A stretch of 64,000 nt of DNA from an uncultured Verrucomicrobiota bacterium. Lineage in GTDB: Bacteria > Verrucomicrobiota > Verrucomicrobiia > Limisphaerales > UBA9464. The notes below the pieces were generated by a model. That model saw only the letters and a list, made by a program, of their open reading frames with translations, had not been told where the DNA came from and did not search any database. Made by a program: the position numbers and the translations under genes. How positions within the stretch are numbered: position 1 is the first letter of the stretch; every line of letters begins with the position of its first letter. The stretch spans positions 18,933 to 82,932 of the forward strand of contig CAIXUG010000042.1 in assembly GCA_903922605.1 (NCBI GenBank), given 5' to 3'. This document shows, in pieces, positions 1 through 11,832 of this stretch.

Positions 1-1
1 T

Positions 2-403
2 GATGCCACGATGAGCGGCGGGGATCTGGACTTCCTGCTGACGGTGAAGGCGAACGTGACCACGCTCTGCCCCTGTTCCAAGGCCATCGCGAAATACGGC
101 GCACACAACCAGCGGGGCGAGGTCACCGTGCAGGTCCGCTCTGAGAGCATCATCTGGATCGAGGATCTCATCGCGCTCATCGAATCCAGCGGCAGCAGCG
201 AGATGTATTCGCTGCTGAAGCGCGAGGATGAGAAGGCCGTGACGGAGCGGGCCTATGAGAATCCGGTGTTCGTCGAGGATCTCGTCCGCAACGTGGCCCT
301 GAAGCTCAACACGCAGCGCGAGATCACCTGGTACCGGGTCGAGGCCGAAAACCAGGAGAGCATCCACAACCACAACGCCTACGCCTGCATCGAAAAAGGC
401 TGA
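2..403 (+). CDS. folE2: GTP cyclohydrolase FolE2 (type IB), 3' part
   Basis: C-terminal ~133 residues of a FolE2/MptA-type GTP cyclohydrolase, which converts GTP to 7,8-dihydroneopterin triphosphate for folate or queuosine synthesis. The reading frame is already open at the window edge, so the N-terminal half lies outside; full-length members are about 260-300 aa. Family signatures visible are the LCPCSKAI segment followed by YGAHNQRG, and near the C-terminus the ESIHNHNAYA segment with its conserved histidines. The ATG at position 11 is internal, not a real start. About 260 bp without a gene follow before the AsmA-type gene, so there is no sign of a shared operon. Confidence 0.93.
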   Translation, partial: DATMSGGDLDFLLTVKANVTTLCPCSKAIAKYGAHNQRGEVTVQVRSESIIWIEDLIALIESSGSSEMYSLLKREDEKAVTERAYENPVFVEDLVRNVALKLNTQREITWYRVEAENQESIHNHNAYACIEKG

Positions 404-666
404 AGTCTTAGGCCTTTCCGCTGGTTCTTCCCTGACGACAGGGGCGGATGTATTGATAACCCGGTCAGCGTCAGGTAAGTAACCCTTGCTCCGGGCGTTC
501 CGCCGCCTACGTTCCCCGGCCCGGCGAAAAAGCCGCGGCTGTCCGTCATCAGTGGCGGGGCAGGACAGCCCGAATTTTACTGGCAAAGCGTTGTCAGCGG
601 GTTGTTTTCGTGTTTTTTCATCGGGTGGCCGGCAGGACCGACCCAAAGCTAAGCTACATCCACATC

Positions 667-3600
667 ATGGCGTCCCCATTGTTACCTCCGAAGCAGAAGA
701 AATGGCCAAAGTATCTGGGCATCAGCGCGTTGGTGCTGGTGGTGCTGTATTTTGTGCTGACCAGCGGAGCATTTCTCAAAGCCGTGGTGCTGCCCCAGGT
801 GGGCGGAAGCCTGGGCAGTGACCTGAGCGTGAGCGATGTTTCATTGAGCCCCTTTTCCTCGCTGAGCTTGCAGCAGGTGAAGCTGACCCCGAAGGGCGAG
901 GACACGCTGGCGACCGTGGCGGAGGTGCGCGTGCGCTACAGTCTGGTCGCCCTGTTGAGCGGGAACCTGAAGGTGGAAGAGGTCACGGTGGATTCACCGG
1001 TGATCACGGTCTTGGAGCGCGCGGATGGCACCGGCAACCTGCAAAAACTGCTGGGCAGCCTGGGCAAATCCCAGAAGAGCTCCAGCTCCAAGCAGTCTTC
1101 CGCAGCCAAGCTCGATGTCCGCAATGTGACTCTGAAAAACGCCACGCTTCGCCAGACCCGGCAGGTCGCGGGCGGCAAGGCCGAGACGGTTGAAATCACC
1201 GGATTGAACATCACGCTTGATCAGTTGGGCAATGCGGCCTCGGGCAAACTCACGATTGCCGGCGCGCTGGGGATGAGCAAGGCCACCGGTGATCAGCTGG
1301 CGGCGAAAATTGGCGGTTCCTTCTCTGTTGCTCTGGACGGACAGCTGCATCCGCAGTCCTTGAAAGGCGATCTGAATCTGGATGTGACCAGTGCCACGGG
1401 CGCGTTCAAGGATGTGACCGCTCTCGGGACGGCATTGAACCTGGATCTGAGCGCGACCGAACTGACGCAGCTTCGGCTGGCATTCCGCCAACAAGGACAG
1501 GATCTGGGACGGCTGAGCTTGCGCGGACCGTATGACCTGGAAAAGAAGGAGACCCGCATCACCTACGAGATTGCCGGCATTGACCGGCGGGTGCTCGGCA
1601 TCGCCGGTGCGCTGATTGGAATCGACTTCGGAGCCACCACCCTCAGTGCCACCGGACGCGTGGATGTGGCCCAACTCGGTACGCTGCTGGCGTCGAATGG
1701 CCGGCTCACCGTTTCCAACCTGAGTCTGACCACCACCAATGGCGTCACGCCTACCTTGGACATCGCCCTCGACTACAAGGCCAGCCTCAGCCTGAGCGAA
1801 AAGACGGCCCTCATCGAGCGGGCGGAGCTGGCCGTGACTCAGAAGGGGCGCGAACTGGTCCGCGGCACGTTCGACCGGCCCATGAACATCGCCTGGGATC
1901 GTGCCCAACCCGGTTTCCGGGAGGCGAGTTACACGCTCACGCTCAGCGGGCTGGACCTCGCTTCCTGGCGTCCGCTGGCCGGGCCTTCCTTGCCGTCCGG
2001 CACCGTCGACACCAGCCTGAAAATCACCGCCCAAAACGATGGCCGCATGCTGAAATTCACGCTCGGCAGCGGAGTCCGCAATGTCGTTCTGGATCTCGGC
2101 AGCCGGCGGCTCAGCGAGCTGGCGCTCTCGTTGCAGGTCACCGGTTCGCTGGAGGATTTCGTCAAGTTCAACGTGGATGAACTCCGGGGTGATCTGCGGC
2201 ACCGTGACCAGTCGCTCGCCAGCTGGAACGGCCTGGTGCATTACCACTCCAAAGATCAGGAACTCGGTACCCAGCTGGACGGCCAGGTGTCGCTCCCGGC
2301 TGTGTTGGCCATCTATCCGGTCGAAAATGTCATGGCCAGCAGCGGGGCGCTAAAATTTTCCGTGCAGTACGGTGCCAAGGTGGGCGGCACCAATGCTTCC
2401 ACCGACCTCACCCTGTCTGATTTCACGGGCAGCCTGGGCACGATGCAGTTCAAGGATTATCAGGCCAGTGTGGCGGCGGCAGTTGATCTCCTGCGTGGGA
2501 CCATCACGTTGCAGCGGATGAATGTGGTGATGCAGGACAATTTCAAGGCCGGCGGATCGGTGGACATGAACGGGAAATACGATCTCGCCTCCAAAAAGGG
2601 AAAGCTGGATTTCAAGTCGAGCGAGCTCAACCAGAATGCCCTGGCCCCGTTTGTGGCGGCCGCCATCGCCCCGAACCGGCTGGTCTCGATCGGTCTAGAT
2701 CTCAACGGCAGCGCCACGTTCGATCTGGCCGGCGAGTCCCGTGTTCAGGGCGGAATCAAGGTGGCGAATTTCATCGTGGATGACCCGGCAAAACGGCTGC
2801 CGACCACGCCGCTCGGCTTCGGGATCAATTTCGACGTCAGCCAGAAGGGCAGTGTCACCGATCTCCATTCGTTGCAACTCGGGCTGGGGCCGACCGCGAC
2901 CCTGGCCAATGAGCTGCTGATCGCCGGCAAGATCGACCTGGGCACGAACGCGCCGTCGCCCAGTTCGCTGAGCCTGAAGAGCGACGGGCTGGATTTCACC
3001 GCCCTCTACAACCTCTTCGCGGGGGGCGCGACCACAAACAAGCCGGCCGCCAGCGCCACCCCAGCCAAGGGCACGATTACGACTCCGGCACCGAAGGACA
3101 CGGCCGACGCGGAGCCGGCCGCGATCAGGCTGCCGTTCCAGCAGTTTGACCTCGATGTCAATCTCGCCAAGGTGCTCCTGCGCGAGGTCGTCATCTCGAA
3201 CTGGGTCACCAAGGTGAGCATCCGTCAGAGCGTCGTCACGCTCGACCCCTTCAGTCTCGGGCTCAACGGCGCGCCGGTGACCGCCAAGGGCAGGTTTGAT
3301 GTTGGTGTGCCGGGCTACACCTATGATCTCACCCTGAACGGGGACGCGATTCCGCTGCCGCCGTTCGTCAATTCATTCCAGCCCGAGCGGACCGGCCAGA
3401 TCGGTGGCACGGTAGTGGTCAAGGCCGCCCTCAAGGGTGCCGGCGTCACCGGCACGAGCCTGGGCAAGAACCTGAACGGCCAGGTTGATGTCGCCGCGAC
3501 CAACCTCAACCTCAAGGTCGGCGACGTGAAGTCGCCCATTCTCAAGACGGTCGTGAACATCGTGATCGGCCTGCCGGAACTGATCCGCAGCCCGGGACTG

Positions 3601-4227
3601 GGCACGCTCGGCAAGCTCACCGGCCTGGGCGGCGGCAGCCAGGCCACCGGCTGGGTGGATGAATTCAGCCAGTCGCCTATTTCCTCGATCACCGCCCATG
3701 CGGTGGCCGGCGGCGGCAAGGTGGACCTGCAACAGGCGGAAGTGCTGAGTCCCGCCTTCCAGATCGACGCGAAGGGCCCCATCACGTTTGCGCCGGTGCT
3801 TACCAATTCCACCATCGAGCTTCCCGTGGCGGTCGCGCTCAAGGATTCGCTGGCCAAGAAGGTCGGCCTGACGTCCACCGGCGCGGCCTACACGCCGATG
3901 CCGGACTTCCTGACGGTGAGGGGCACACTCGGGGTGCCCAAGCCCGACATCGCCTATTCCAAGCTGGCGCTGTTGGCCGGCAAGGCCAGCCTGGGCATCG
4001 TCGGCGGAACGGCGGGCGCCGTTGGTGAGAAGGCCGCAGGGCTGCTGAACCTGCTGGGGGGCGGTACCAAAACCAATGCGGCCCCGGCGGCGACGAACGC
4101 GCCGAACCTGATCAACAACGCCCTGGATCTCTTCGGCAAGCCGAAGACCAATGCGGCTCCGGCCGACCCCAACGCGCCAAAGTCGACGATCAACCCGCTT
4201 GATCTTTTCAAGAAGCCCAAGAACTGA
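667..4227 (+). CDS. AsmA-family envelope protein
   Basis: Large (1186 aa) AsmA-like protein. A short basic N-terminus is followed by one membrane segment (about residues 14-32, ISALVLVVLYFVL), then a long beta-rich repeat region typical of AsmA/TamB/YhdP-type proteins, which span the periplasm and are linked to outer-membrane lipid or protein homeostasis. The N-terminal block up to about residue 140 best resembles the AsmA domain. The C-terminus is low-complexity and contains a duplicated unit (LDLFGKPKTNAAPA, then LDLFKKPKN). I chose the ATG at 667 because it directly precedes the membrane anchor; a GTG at 610 would add 19 residues with no family support. The M20 peptidase gene begins 17 bp downstream, suggesting co-transcription. 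The exact cargo cannot be inferred. Confidence 0.8.
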   Translation: MASPLLPPKQKKWPKYLGISALVLVVLYFVLTSGAFLKAVVLPQVGGSLGSDLSVSDVSLSPFSSLSLQQVKLTPKGEDTLATVAEVRVRYSLVALLSGNLKVEEVTVDSPVITVLERADGTGNLQKLLGSLGKSQKSSSSKQSSAAKLDVRNVTLKNATLRQTRQVAGGKAETVEITGLNITLDQLGNAASGKLTIAGALGMSKATGDQLAAKIGGSFSVALDGQLHPQSLKGDLNLDVTSATGAFKDVTALGTALNLDLSATELTQLRLAFRQQGQDLGRLSLRGPYDLEKKETRITYEIAGIDRRVLGIAGALIGIDFGATTLSATGRVDVAQLGTLLASNGRLTVSNLSLTTTNGVTPTLDIALDYKASLSLSEKTALIERAELAVTQKGRELVRGTFDRPMNIAWDRAQPGFREASYTLTLSGLDLASWRPLAGPSLPSGTVDTSLKITAQNDGRMLKFTLGSGVRNVVLDLGSRRLSELALSLQVTGSLEDFVKFNVDELRGDLRHRDQSLASWNGLVHYHSKDQELGTQLDGQVSLPAVLAIYPVENVMASSGALKFSVQYGAKVGGTNASTDLTLSDFTGSLGTMQFKDYQASVAAAVDLLRGTITLQRMNVVMQDNFKAGGSVDMNGKYDLASKKGKLDFKSSELNQNALAPFVAAAIAPNRLVSIGLDLNGSATFDLAGESRVQGGIKVANFIVDDPAKRLPTTPLGFGINFDVSQKGSVTDLHSLQLGLGPTATLANELLIAGKIDLGTNAPSPSSLSLKSDGLDFTALYNLFAGGATTNKPAASATPAKGTITTPAPKDTADAEPAAIRLPFQQFDLDVNLAKVLLREVVISNWVTKVSIRQSVVTLDPFSLGLNGAPVTAKGRFDVGVPGYTYDLTLNGDAIPLPPFVNSFQPERTGQIGGTVVVKAALKGAGVTGTSLGKNLNGQVDVAATNLNLKVGDVKSPILKTVVNIVIGLPELIRSPGLGTLGKLTGLGGGSQATGWVDEFSQSPISSITAHAVAGGGKVDLQQAEVLSPAFQIDAKGPITFAPVLTNSTIELPVAVALKDSLAKKVGLTSTGAAYTPMPDFLTVRGTLGVPKPDIAYSKLALLAGKASLGIVGGTAGAVGEKAAGLLNLLGGGTKTNAAPAATNAPNLINNALDLFGKPKTNAAPADPNAPKSTINPLDLFKKPKN

Positions 4228-4244
4228 TTCGCTCCGGTCCCGAC

Positions 4245-5621
4245 ATGGATTCCATTGTCTCCTACCTGGCCGCGAACGAGGAACGTTTCGTCGCGGATCT
4301 CATCGCCTACGCCCGCTATCCGAGCGTCAGCGCCCAGCCCAAGCACGCCGGCGACCTCAAGGCGTGCGCCGCCTGGATCGCCCACCGATGCCAGGCCGTC
4401 GGCCTGCAGACAGTCGGTTACGAGACCGCGAGCAATCCAATCCTGATCGCGAAGACGCCGCAGCCCGATCCGCACAAGCCGACCTTTCTCGTTTACGGCC
4501 ACTATGACGTGCAGCCGCCGGAGCCGTTCGAACTGTGGGACTCGCCGCCGTTCGAACCGGTGATCCGGGGACGCAACGTTTACGCGCGCGGCATCAGCGA
4601 CAACAAGGGGCAGCATCTGGCGCACCTCAATGCGGTCGAGGCCTGGCTCCAATCCGGACAGGAACTGCCGTGCAATCTCACCTTCCTTATCGAGGGGGAG
4701 GAGGAGGTCGGCTCGACGGCCCTTTATGATTTTCTGCCGGAGCACCGCGACGAGCTCGCCTGCGATGCGGTCGTCATCTCCGATAACGGCATCCCCACGC
4801 TGAAGCATCCGGCGCTCACTTACGCGCTGCGCGGCATCGCCGCGATGGAGGTCCGCCTCGACGGGCCCAACCGTGACCTGCACTCCGGCATCTTCGGCGG
4901 CTCGCTGGAGAATCCCGCGATGGCCCTCTGCCAGCTGCTCGGCAAGCTGCGGGACGCGAAGGGCCGGCTGACCATTCCCGGCTATTACAACGACGTGGTG
5001 AAGCTGAGCGCATATGAGCGTAAACAATTGGCAAAGCTGCCCTTCAACGCCGAGAAGTATCGGAAGTTCCTAGGCGTCCCGCAGCTCTTCGGTGAGACCG
5101 GTTTCACGCCCGACGAGCAGCGCACCGCGCGCCCGACGCTGGAGATCAATGGGCTCACCAGCGGTTATCAGGGCGACGGCAGCAAGACGATCATCCCGTC
5201 GTGGGCCAGCGCGAAGCTCACGCTCCGGCTCGTGCCGGACCAGAAACCGGCCAAGGTCATCAAGGCCGTCACCGCCTATCTGAAGAAACTCTGCCCGCCC
5301 ACGGTAAGACTCACCGTCACGCCCGGGCACGGCGGTGCGCCCTATCTGGTCTCCCCGACGAGCGCGTTTGCCCAGGCGGCCTTGCGGGCACTCAAGACCG
5401 GCTTCGGCCACGAGGCCATCCTCATGCGTGAGGGGGGCAGTATCCCGATCGTGTCCGCCTTCAAGCAGCACCTCAAGGCTGACACCCTGCTGCTCGGGAT
5501 GGCGCTACCCGATGACAACGCCCATTCGCCGAACGAGAAATTCTCGCTCGACGCCTACGCCGCCGGCATGCGCATGAGCGCCGCGCTGTGGCCCGAGCTG
5601 GCGGCGGCGGCCGCTGCGTAA
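4245..5621 (+). CDS. M20-family metallo-dipeptidase
   Basis: 458-aa zinc-dependent peptidase of the M20 (carnosinase/PepV/ArgE-like) family, probably a cytosolic dipeptidase since no signal peptide is present. Visible metal-site motifs are VYGHYDVQPPEP (zinc-binding His and following Asp), GISDNKGQ, the EGEEEVGS glutamates (general base and ligand), VVISDNG, and DDNAHSPNEKF near the C-terminus (last His ligand). The middle part carries the M20 dimerisation lid. Length is normal for the family. The start is the ATG 17 bp after the AsmA-type stop codon. Substrate preference cannot be read from the sequence. Confidence 0.9.
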   Translation: MDSIVSYLAANEERFVADLIAYARYPSVSAQPKHAGDLKACAAWIAHRCQAVGLQTVGYETASNPILIAKTPQPDPHKPTFLVYGHYDVQPPEPFELWDSPPFEPVIRGRNVYARGISDNKGQHLAHLNAVEAWLQSGQELPCNLTFLIEGEEEVGSTALYDFLPEHRDELACDAVVISDNGIPTLKHPALTYALRGIAAMEVRLDGPNRDLHSGIFGGSLENPAMALCQLLGKLRDAKGRLTIPGYYNDVVKLSAYERKQLAKLPFNAEKYRKFLGVPQLFGETGFTPDEQRTARPTLEINGLTSGYQGDGSKTIIPSWASAKLTLRLVPDQKPAKVIKAVTAYLKKLCPPTVRLTVTPGHGGAPYLVSPTSAFAQAALRALKTGFGHEAILMREGGSIPIVSAFKQHLKADTLLLGMALPDDNAHSPNEKFSLDAYAAGMRMSAALWPELAAAAAA

Positions 5622-5975
5622 CTTTGGTCGTGAGCGACAGGGCGGGGCGAGGGAGTGAGCCAGTGATCAGTAATCAGTAATCAGTAATCAAACGTTTCCA
5701 CCTCGGGCTCCTTTGGATTCTTAGTCAGCCCCGTGTTGGTATTCGGCATCCTCCAGCACTGACCTACTGATTACTGATCACTGACTCACTCACCCCCGTA
5801 CCCTTTCCCCGCTCCTGACTCCGGATGCAAATCCCTCCGGTCTCCTGTCTCCTTTTGTTACGCTTCCTCGCCTCCGATTACTACCCGTTGACGGTTCCCG
5901 GCCAGTTGGTAGCTTCCCGCCTCACTTTTCCGGCGGCATCCGCCCGGCTCATCACTAGCAACACGATCACGACAC
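5622..5975. repeat. Intergenic spacer of short dispersed repeats
   Basis: 354 bp without a gene, filled by low-complexity repeat families. A tandem GATCAGTAATCAGTAATC-type stretch lies at 5655-5690 and an inverted relative (TACTGATTACTGATCACTG) at 5765-5793, so the two can pair. At 5812-5854 there is a 43-bp unit (ctcctgactccggatg... ending ctcctgtctcctt) that recurs at 24141-24182 and, inverted, at 23881-23921. No SD-associated reading frame was found. The promoter for the downstream dikinase gene presumably lies in the last ~100 bp but is not distinct. Confidence 0.7.
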
Positions 5976-8738
<2,763 letters not shown>

Positions 8739-8825
8739 GCAAGGCTTGTCTCCGCGAGGAGACGTTTGTGCCGCGGCTTCGGCCATGAGCACGTAAAGAA
8801 GTCCCGCCCTTGTGGTGGGCTCTTT

Positions 8826-8857
8826 GGCCGCCCCGGGAAACCGGGGCGGCCTTTTTT
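8826..8857 (+). terminator. Intrinsic terminator after ppdK
   Basis: Perfect 11-bp GC stem (GGCCGCCCCGG / CCGGGGCGGCC) with a GAAA tetraloop, immediately followed by six T residues. It lies about 90 bp after the ppdK stop codon and is a canonical rho-independent terminator. Confidence 0.95.
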
Positions 8858-8972
8858 GGTTTCTCACCGCTTCGTCTTCTGCCAATGGTCCAGAGAACAG
8901 GAGGCCGTCGGCGAAACGGTGGCCTGGCTATGGGTGTAGCGGGCCAGCTCCCCCGGATACCGGAGCACAAAA

Positions 8973-9398
8973 ATGAATCCAATGAACCCGAAGGTTGAAG
9001 TCGCCAAACGGATTGGCCTGATGATGGTCGGAGTCGGCCTCGGAGTCTGTTTCCCCCGGTCCTTCAATTTTGACATCGGTGCCATTGAGGGTATAGGGAT
9101 CACCATCCTCATGGCCGCCCTCTGGGTATTCATCCAGCATCTCGACGTGAAAAAGGGGCGGGTACACGGCGAAAAACCGAGATTCACCGCAAAATTCAGA
9201 CTGGGCGGAAACTCGTTTCAGAGCGAGTGGGATATGGGGCTGCGTGGTGTTGCCGCGGGTGTTGCCGGAATTGTGACTGGCTTCGCCTTGGAAGGGCACT
9301 GCCACTGGGAATGGATCATACTGCTCGGGATGGGCGGGGCGGGAATGGCCGCCGCCACTTGGTTCGCGAGCCATCCGATCAGTTCCGCCACGTTCTGA
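8973..9398 (+). CDS. Small hypothetical membrane protein
   Basis: 141-aa protein that I do not recognise. It has two hydrophobic segments near the N-terminus (roughly residues 13-27 and 38-52), a polar loop, and two Gly/Ala-rich hydrophobic segments in the C-terminal half (about 87-104 and 113-127), consistent with a small polytopic inner-membrane protein. Start chosen at the first of two in-frame ATGs (MNPMNP), with a GGAG eight bases upstream. Overlapping minus-strand frames have no such organisation. The next gene starts 65 bp downstream on the same strand. Confidence 0.6.
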   Translation: MNPMNPKVEVAKRIGLMMVGVGLGVCFPRSFNFDIGAIEGIGITILMAALWVFIQHLDVKKGRVHGEKPRFTAKFRLGGNSFQSEWDMGLRGVAAGVAGIVTGFALEGHCHWEWIILLGMGGAGMAAATWFASHPISSATF

Positions 9399-9463
9399 TC
9401 CCCCTGGGGCAACTTTCCGGTGTTGTGCCGGGGCGGGGCTTCTTATATCCCATCGCCCCTCCG

Positions 9464-10234
9464 ATGAAAATTCTGCTGGCCCTACTTATCTGGTCCGCCT
9501 GTGTCACAGGCTCCCTGGCGCAGGACATTTCTGCCCTGGCCACGAGTGTGATAAAACTGAACCGGTATTTCTTCCCGCTTTGTGGCCGGACCAATTTTTC
9601 GATGATCGTCTGGGCTGAAATCCTGTCCACGTCGGGCGAGCGTAAGTTGACCATCCCCTTTCTTTTCTTCAATGCCGACGGCGTGACCCGGCAGGATCTT
9701 CTGCTGAGTGAAATGGCGAATCTCCCAGCGGAAAACCGCCGCCGGATGAAGCTGCTGGGTACCGACTTGGTCACCGTCGTGATGCGTCCGGAGGAATCGA
9801 AGGCCTGCCTCTCATTGAACCGGCTCCACGCCTATTGCGAAATGGCCCTGTCTGCGGATCTTCTTGAAGATCCGATGGGGAAGAACGTTCGGTATCAGGA
9901 AACCGCGATTGGTACCGAGGAAATCGAAGGCGAGGAATATGCGAAGGCGCAGTTCATCGAGGTGGGCCATTCGCGTGAGGTCGCCGTCATCTGGCGCTCA
10001 AAGACGTCAGGGTTTCCCCTGAAGCTCGAGATGCGGAGTCCCGACCTCGGGGGAATAAACCTCAGGTTCTTCAAGGTCGATCTGAGGAAACCGCCGCAGG
10101 CCTACTTCATCGTACCCACGAACTACGTGAAGCTGCCTGATTCCAAGGCGTTCATTCCGTACGCTGTGGAACTGATGAAGCGCCGGAATGCCCAGTCTCC
10201 CGAGCGACCAGCTCCGGGAGAGGCCGGCCAATGA
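9464..10234 (+). CDS. Exported hypothetical protein
   Basis: 256-aa protein with a clear Sec signal peptide (MKILLALLIWSACVTGSLAQ, cleavage after residue 19 or so). The mature part has a mixed alpha/beta look, with an internal GTEEIEGEEYAKAQF segment and regular beta-like stretches (LKLEMRSPDLGG). That pattern is reminiscent of periplasmic proteins related to outer-membrane lipoprotein handling, but the similarity is too weak to name a family. The frame is open from 9227; the ATG at 9464 is preferred because only this start gives a signal peptide. It converges with the following minus-strand gene. Confidence 0.65.
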   Translation: MKILLALLIWSACVTGSLAQDISALATSVIKLNRYFFPLCGRTNFSMIVWAEILSTSGERKLTIPFLFFNADGVTRQDLLLSEMANLPAENRRRMKLLGTDLVTVVMRPEESKACLSLNRLHAYCEMALSADLLEDPMGKNVRYQETAIGTEEIEGEEYAKAQFIEVGHSREVAVIWRSKTSGFPLKLEMRSPDLGGINLRFFKVDLRKPPQAYFIVPTNYVKLPDSKAFIPYAVELMKRRNAQSPERPAPGEAGQ

Positions 10235-10307
10235 CACGTTTCGGCGGATATCTGTTTCCAAGGGTCCGAATTGCCGGCCCTCTGTCTCACCGCCGTTTTT
10301 CAAACAC

Positions 10308-11087
10308 CTACCGGCGGGCCAAATCCTCGCCCGCGTAGATCTGATCCCGTGGCAAGGCCTGGATGCGGGCAGTGCCCGGTGCCGGCCAGTTTCGCGGCGA
10401 GAGGGCGGACGTGGTGGTGAAGGCTTCCGGGCGGCATTCGCGTTCCAGGCGCCGTGACAGTGCGCGCAGGGCGGGAAGGGCCCGCACCAGATCTGGTCCG
10501 CTGATCACGGCTTTTCGGGCCTGGTGCAGCGCCGGGAAACCGACGCGGCCCCGGGCGTAGCAGTACATCAGGACGATGTTGAACAGGCTCAGCAGCGAGT
10601 TGAACCAGTAGATCCCGTTGGGGCGGCTGGTGCGGAAGCCGTAACGCTGCAGCGTTTCCGAGCGGACAAAGTACGAGGTCAGTTGCACCTGCGTGTCCGT
10701 CGGCATCCGGCCGGCTTGGATCTCTTCGCCGATGACCGCGAGGCCTTCCACGATGGAGGCCATGATTTTGCGGCTGGCGACCTGGCCCCAGCCGTTCCAG
10801 CCAAAGTTGGCCACGTAGTCAAAGACCGTGCCCGTGTGCAGATCACAGACACCGCTGCGGGGCGTGAAGGCCCGGAGCATGGCCGAGTGATAGATGAAGA
10901 CGCCGCCCCAACGGAGCCACGGCGTCATGGCCAGCATGAAGTGGAAGACGCACAGCGGGAACAGGGCCAGCCACAGCCAGAGCGGCAGGCTGACCAGCAA
11001 TCCGAGCCAGAGCGCGAAGAAGCTCAGGGCGAGCAGGGAAGCCACTCCCACCTGGCTCCACTTGGGCTGCTGATAAAAGCCGCGCAT
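10308..11087 (-). CDS. Hypothetical membrane protein
   Basis: About 259 aa. Two adjacent hydrophobic segments occupy the first third (ASLLALSFFALWLGLL and LWLWLALFPLCVFHFMLA), followed by a soluble region and another weak hydrophobic stretch (FNSLLSLFNIVLMYCYA). Not recognised. The ATG at 11087 is chosen over the in-frame start nine codons upstream because it has a GGGGAA sequence seven bases ahead. It faces the exported-protein gene tail to tail with a 73-bp gap. Confidence 0.55.
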   Translation of the reverse strand: MRGFYQQPKWSQVGVASLLALSFFALWLGLLVSLPLWLWLALFPLCVFHFMLAMTPWLRWGGVFIYHSAMLRAFTPRSGVCDLHTGTVFDYVANFGWNGWGQVASRKIMASIVEGLAVIGEEIQAGRMPTDTQVQLTSYFVRSETLQRYGFRTSRPNGIYWFNSLLSLFNIVLMYCYARGRVGFPALHQARKAVISGPDLVRALPALRALSRRLERECRPEAFTTTSALSPRNWPAPGTARIQALPRDQIYAGEDLARR

Positions 11088-11165
11088 GATGATTTCCCCG
11101 GGCCGAAGGACCAAACCAATCGGATCACCCGAGGCAGCCAGATGCTGTCACCGGCCATGAAGTTA

Positions 11166-11246
11166 CGGCAATGCCGGAAGGCATTGCCGCCGACTTGTAA
11201 CGGAGCCGTAAACCGTTTGTCTCCCGCTGTCCGGAGCAGCTCCGGA
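11166..11246. repeat. Pair of palindromic (REP-like) hairpins
   Basis: Two strong hairpins between genes: a perfect 10-bp stem CGGCAATGCC/GGCATTGCCG with a GGAA loop at 11166-11189, and TCCGGAG/CTCCGGA with a CAG loop at 11230-11246. Neither is followed by a T tract on either strand, so they resemble REP elements more than terminators. They lie just past the 3' end of the AhpD-like gene on the minus strand. Confidence 0.6.
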
Positions 11247-11251
11247 ACGAC

Positions 11252-11782
11252 TCACTTTGCCTCAGGAAAATCCAGTACCGTGCGGGCGACCAGGTTCACG
11301 TAATTCGTGAAGGTGCAGAGCGCGACGGTGGCGGTCACTTCCATGATCTCGCCGTCGGTCAGTCCGGCGGTACGGGCGTCGTCGAGCGCCTCATCACGGA
11401 TCTGGCCGCGATCGGTCGCAATGGCGCGCGCGAGCTTGAGCACGGCGTCGGTTTTCGGATTGGCCGCCACCGCCTGGCGCGCGTCGGCGATCTCCGGTTC
11501 GCTGATGCCGCGTTTCTGGGCGAAAAAGCTGTGAGCGCTGAGACAATACGTGCAGTGGTTCTCCTCCGAGACGGTCAGCGAGATCAGTTCGCGCACCTTG
11601 CCACCGAGCGTTCCAGCAGCAATCGCGCCGCTGAAGCTGAGATACGCATCCAGGGCGGCCGGCGAGTTGGCCAGCACACGGAACATGTTGGGCACGGACC
11701 CGGCCTTGGCCTGCACTCCATCCAGGAGCTGCCGCGTTTTGCCGGTGGTTTCGGTGGGGATGCGCTGGGTGATACGGTTCAT
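11252..11782 (-). CDS. AhpD-like carboxymuconolactone decarboxylase-family protein
   Basis: 176-aa member of the CMD/AhpD superfamily, subgroup of peroxidase-related enzymes. The redox motif is visible as EENHCTYCLSAH: an upstream Glu, a CxxC pair and a downstream His, the arrangement that supports thiol-dependent hydroperoxide reduction in AhpD. It begins 50 bp downstream of the efflux outer-membrane gene on the same strand and may be its last operon member, which would link efflux to detoxification of an oxidising compound. That link is inference from position only. Start is the first ATG of the frame. Confidence 0.85.
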   Translation of the reverse strand: MNRITQRIPTETTGKTRQLLDGVQAKAGSVPNMFRVLANSPAALDAYLSFSGAIAAGTLGGKVRELISLTVSEENHCTYCLSAHSFFAQKRGISEPEIADARQAVAANPKTDAVLKLARAIATDRGQIRDEALDDARTAGLTDGEIMEVTATVALCTFTNYVNLVARTVLDFPEAK

Positions 11783-11832
11783 AACGACTCTTTGGTGAGA
11801 TGTTGACGTGTTTCGTACGCTGGTGTTGACGC

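Noticed and set aside
11166..11189. Terminator for the AhpD-like gene
   Set aside because: The stem is strong, but no T tract follows on the minus strand; listed as a REP-like hairpin instead.
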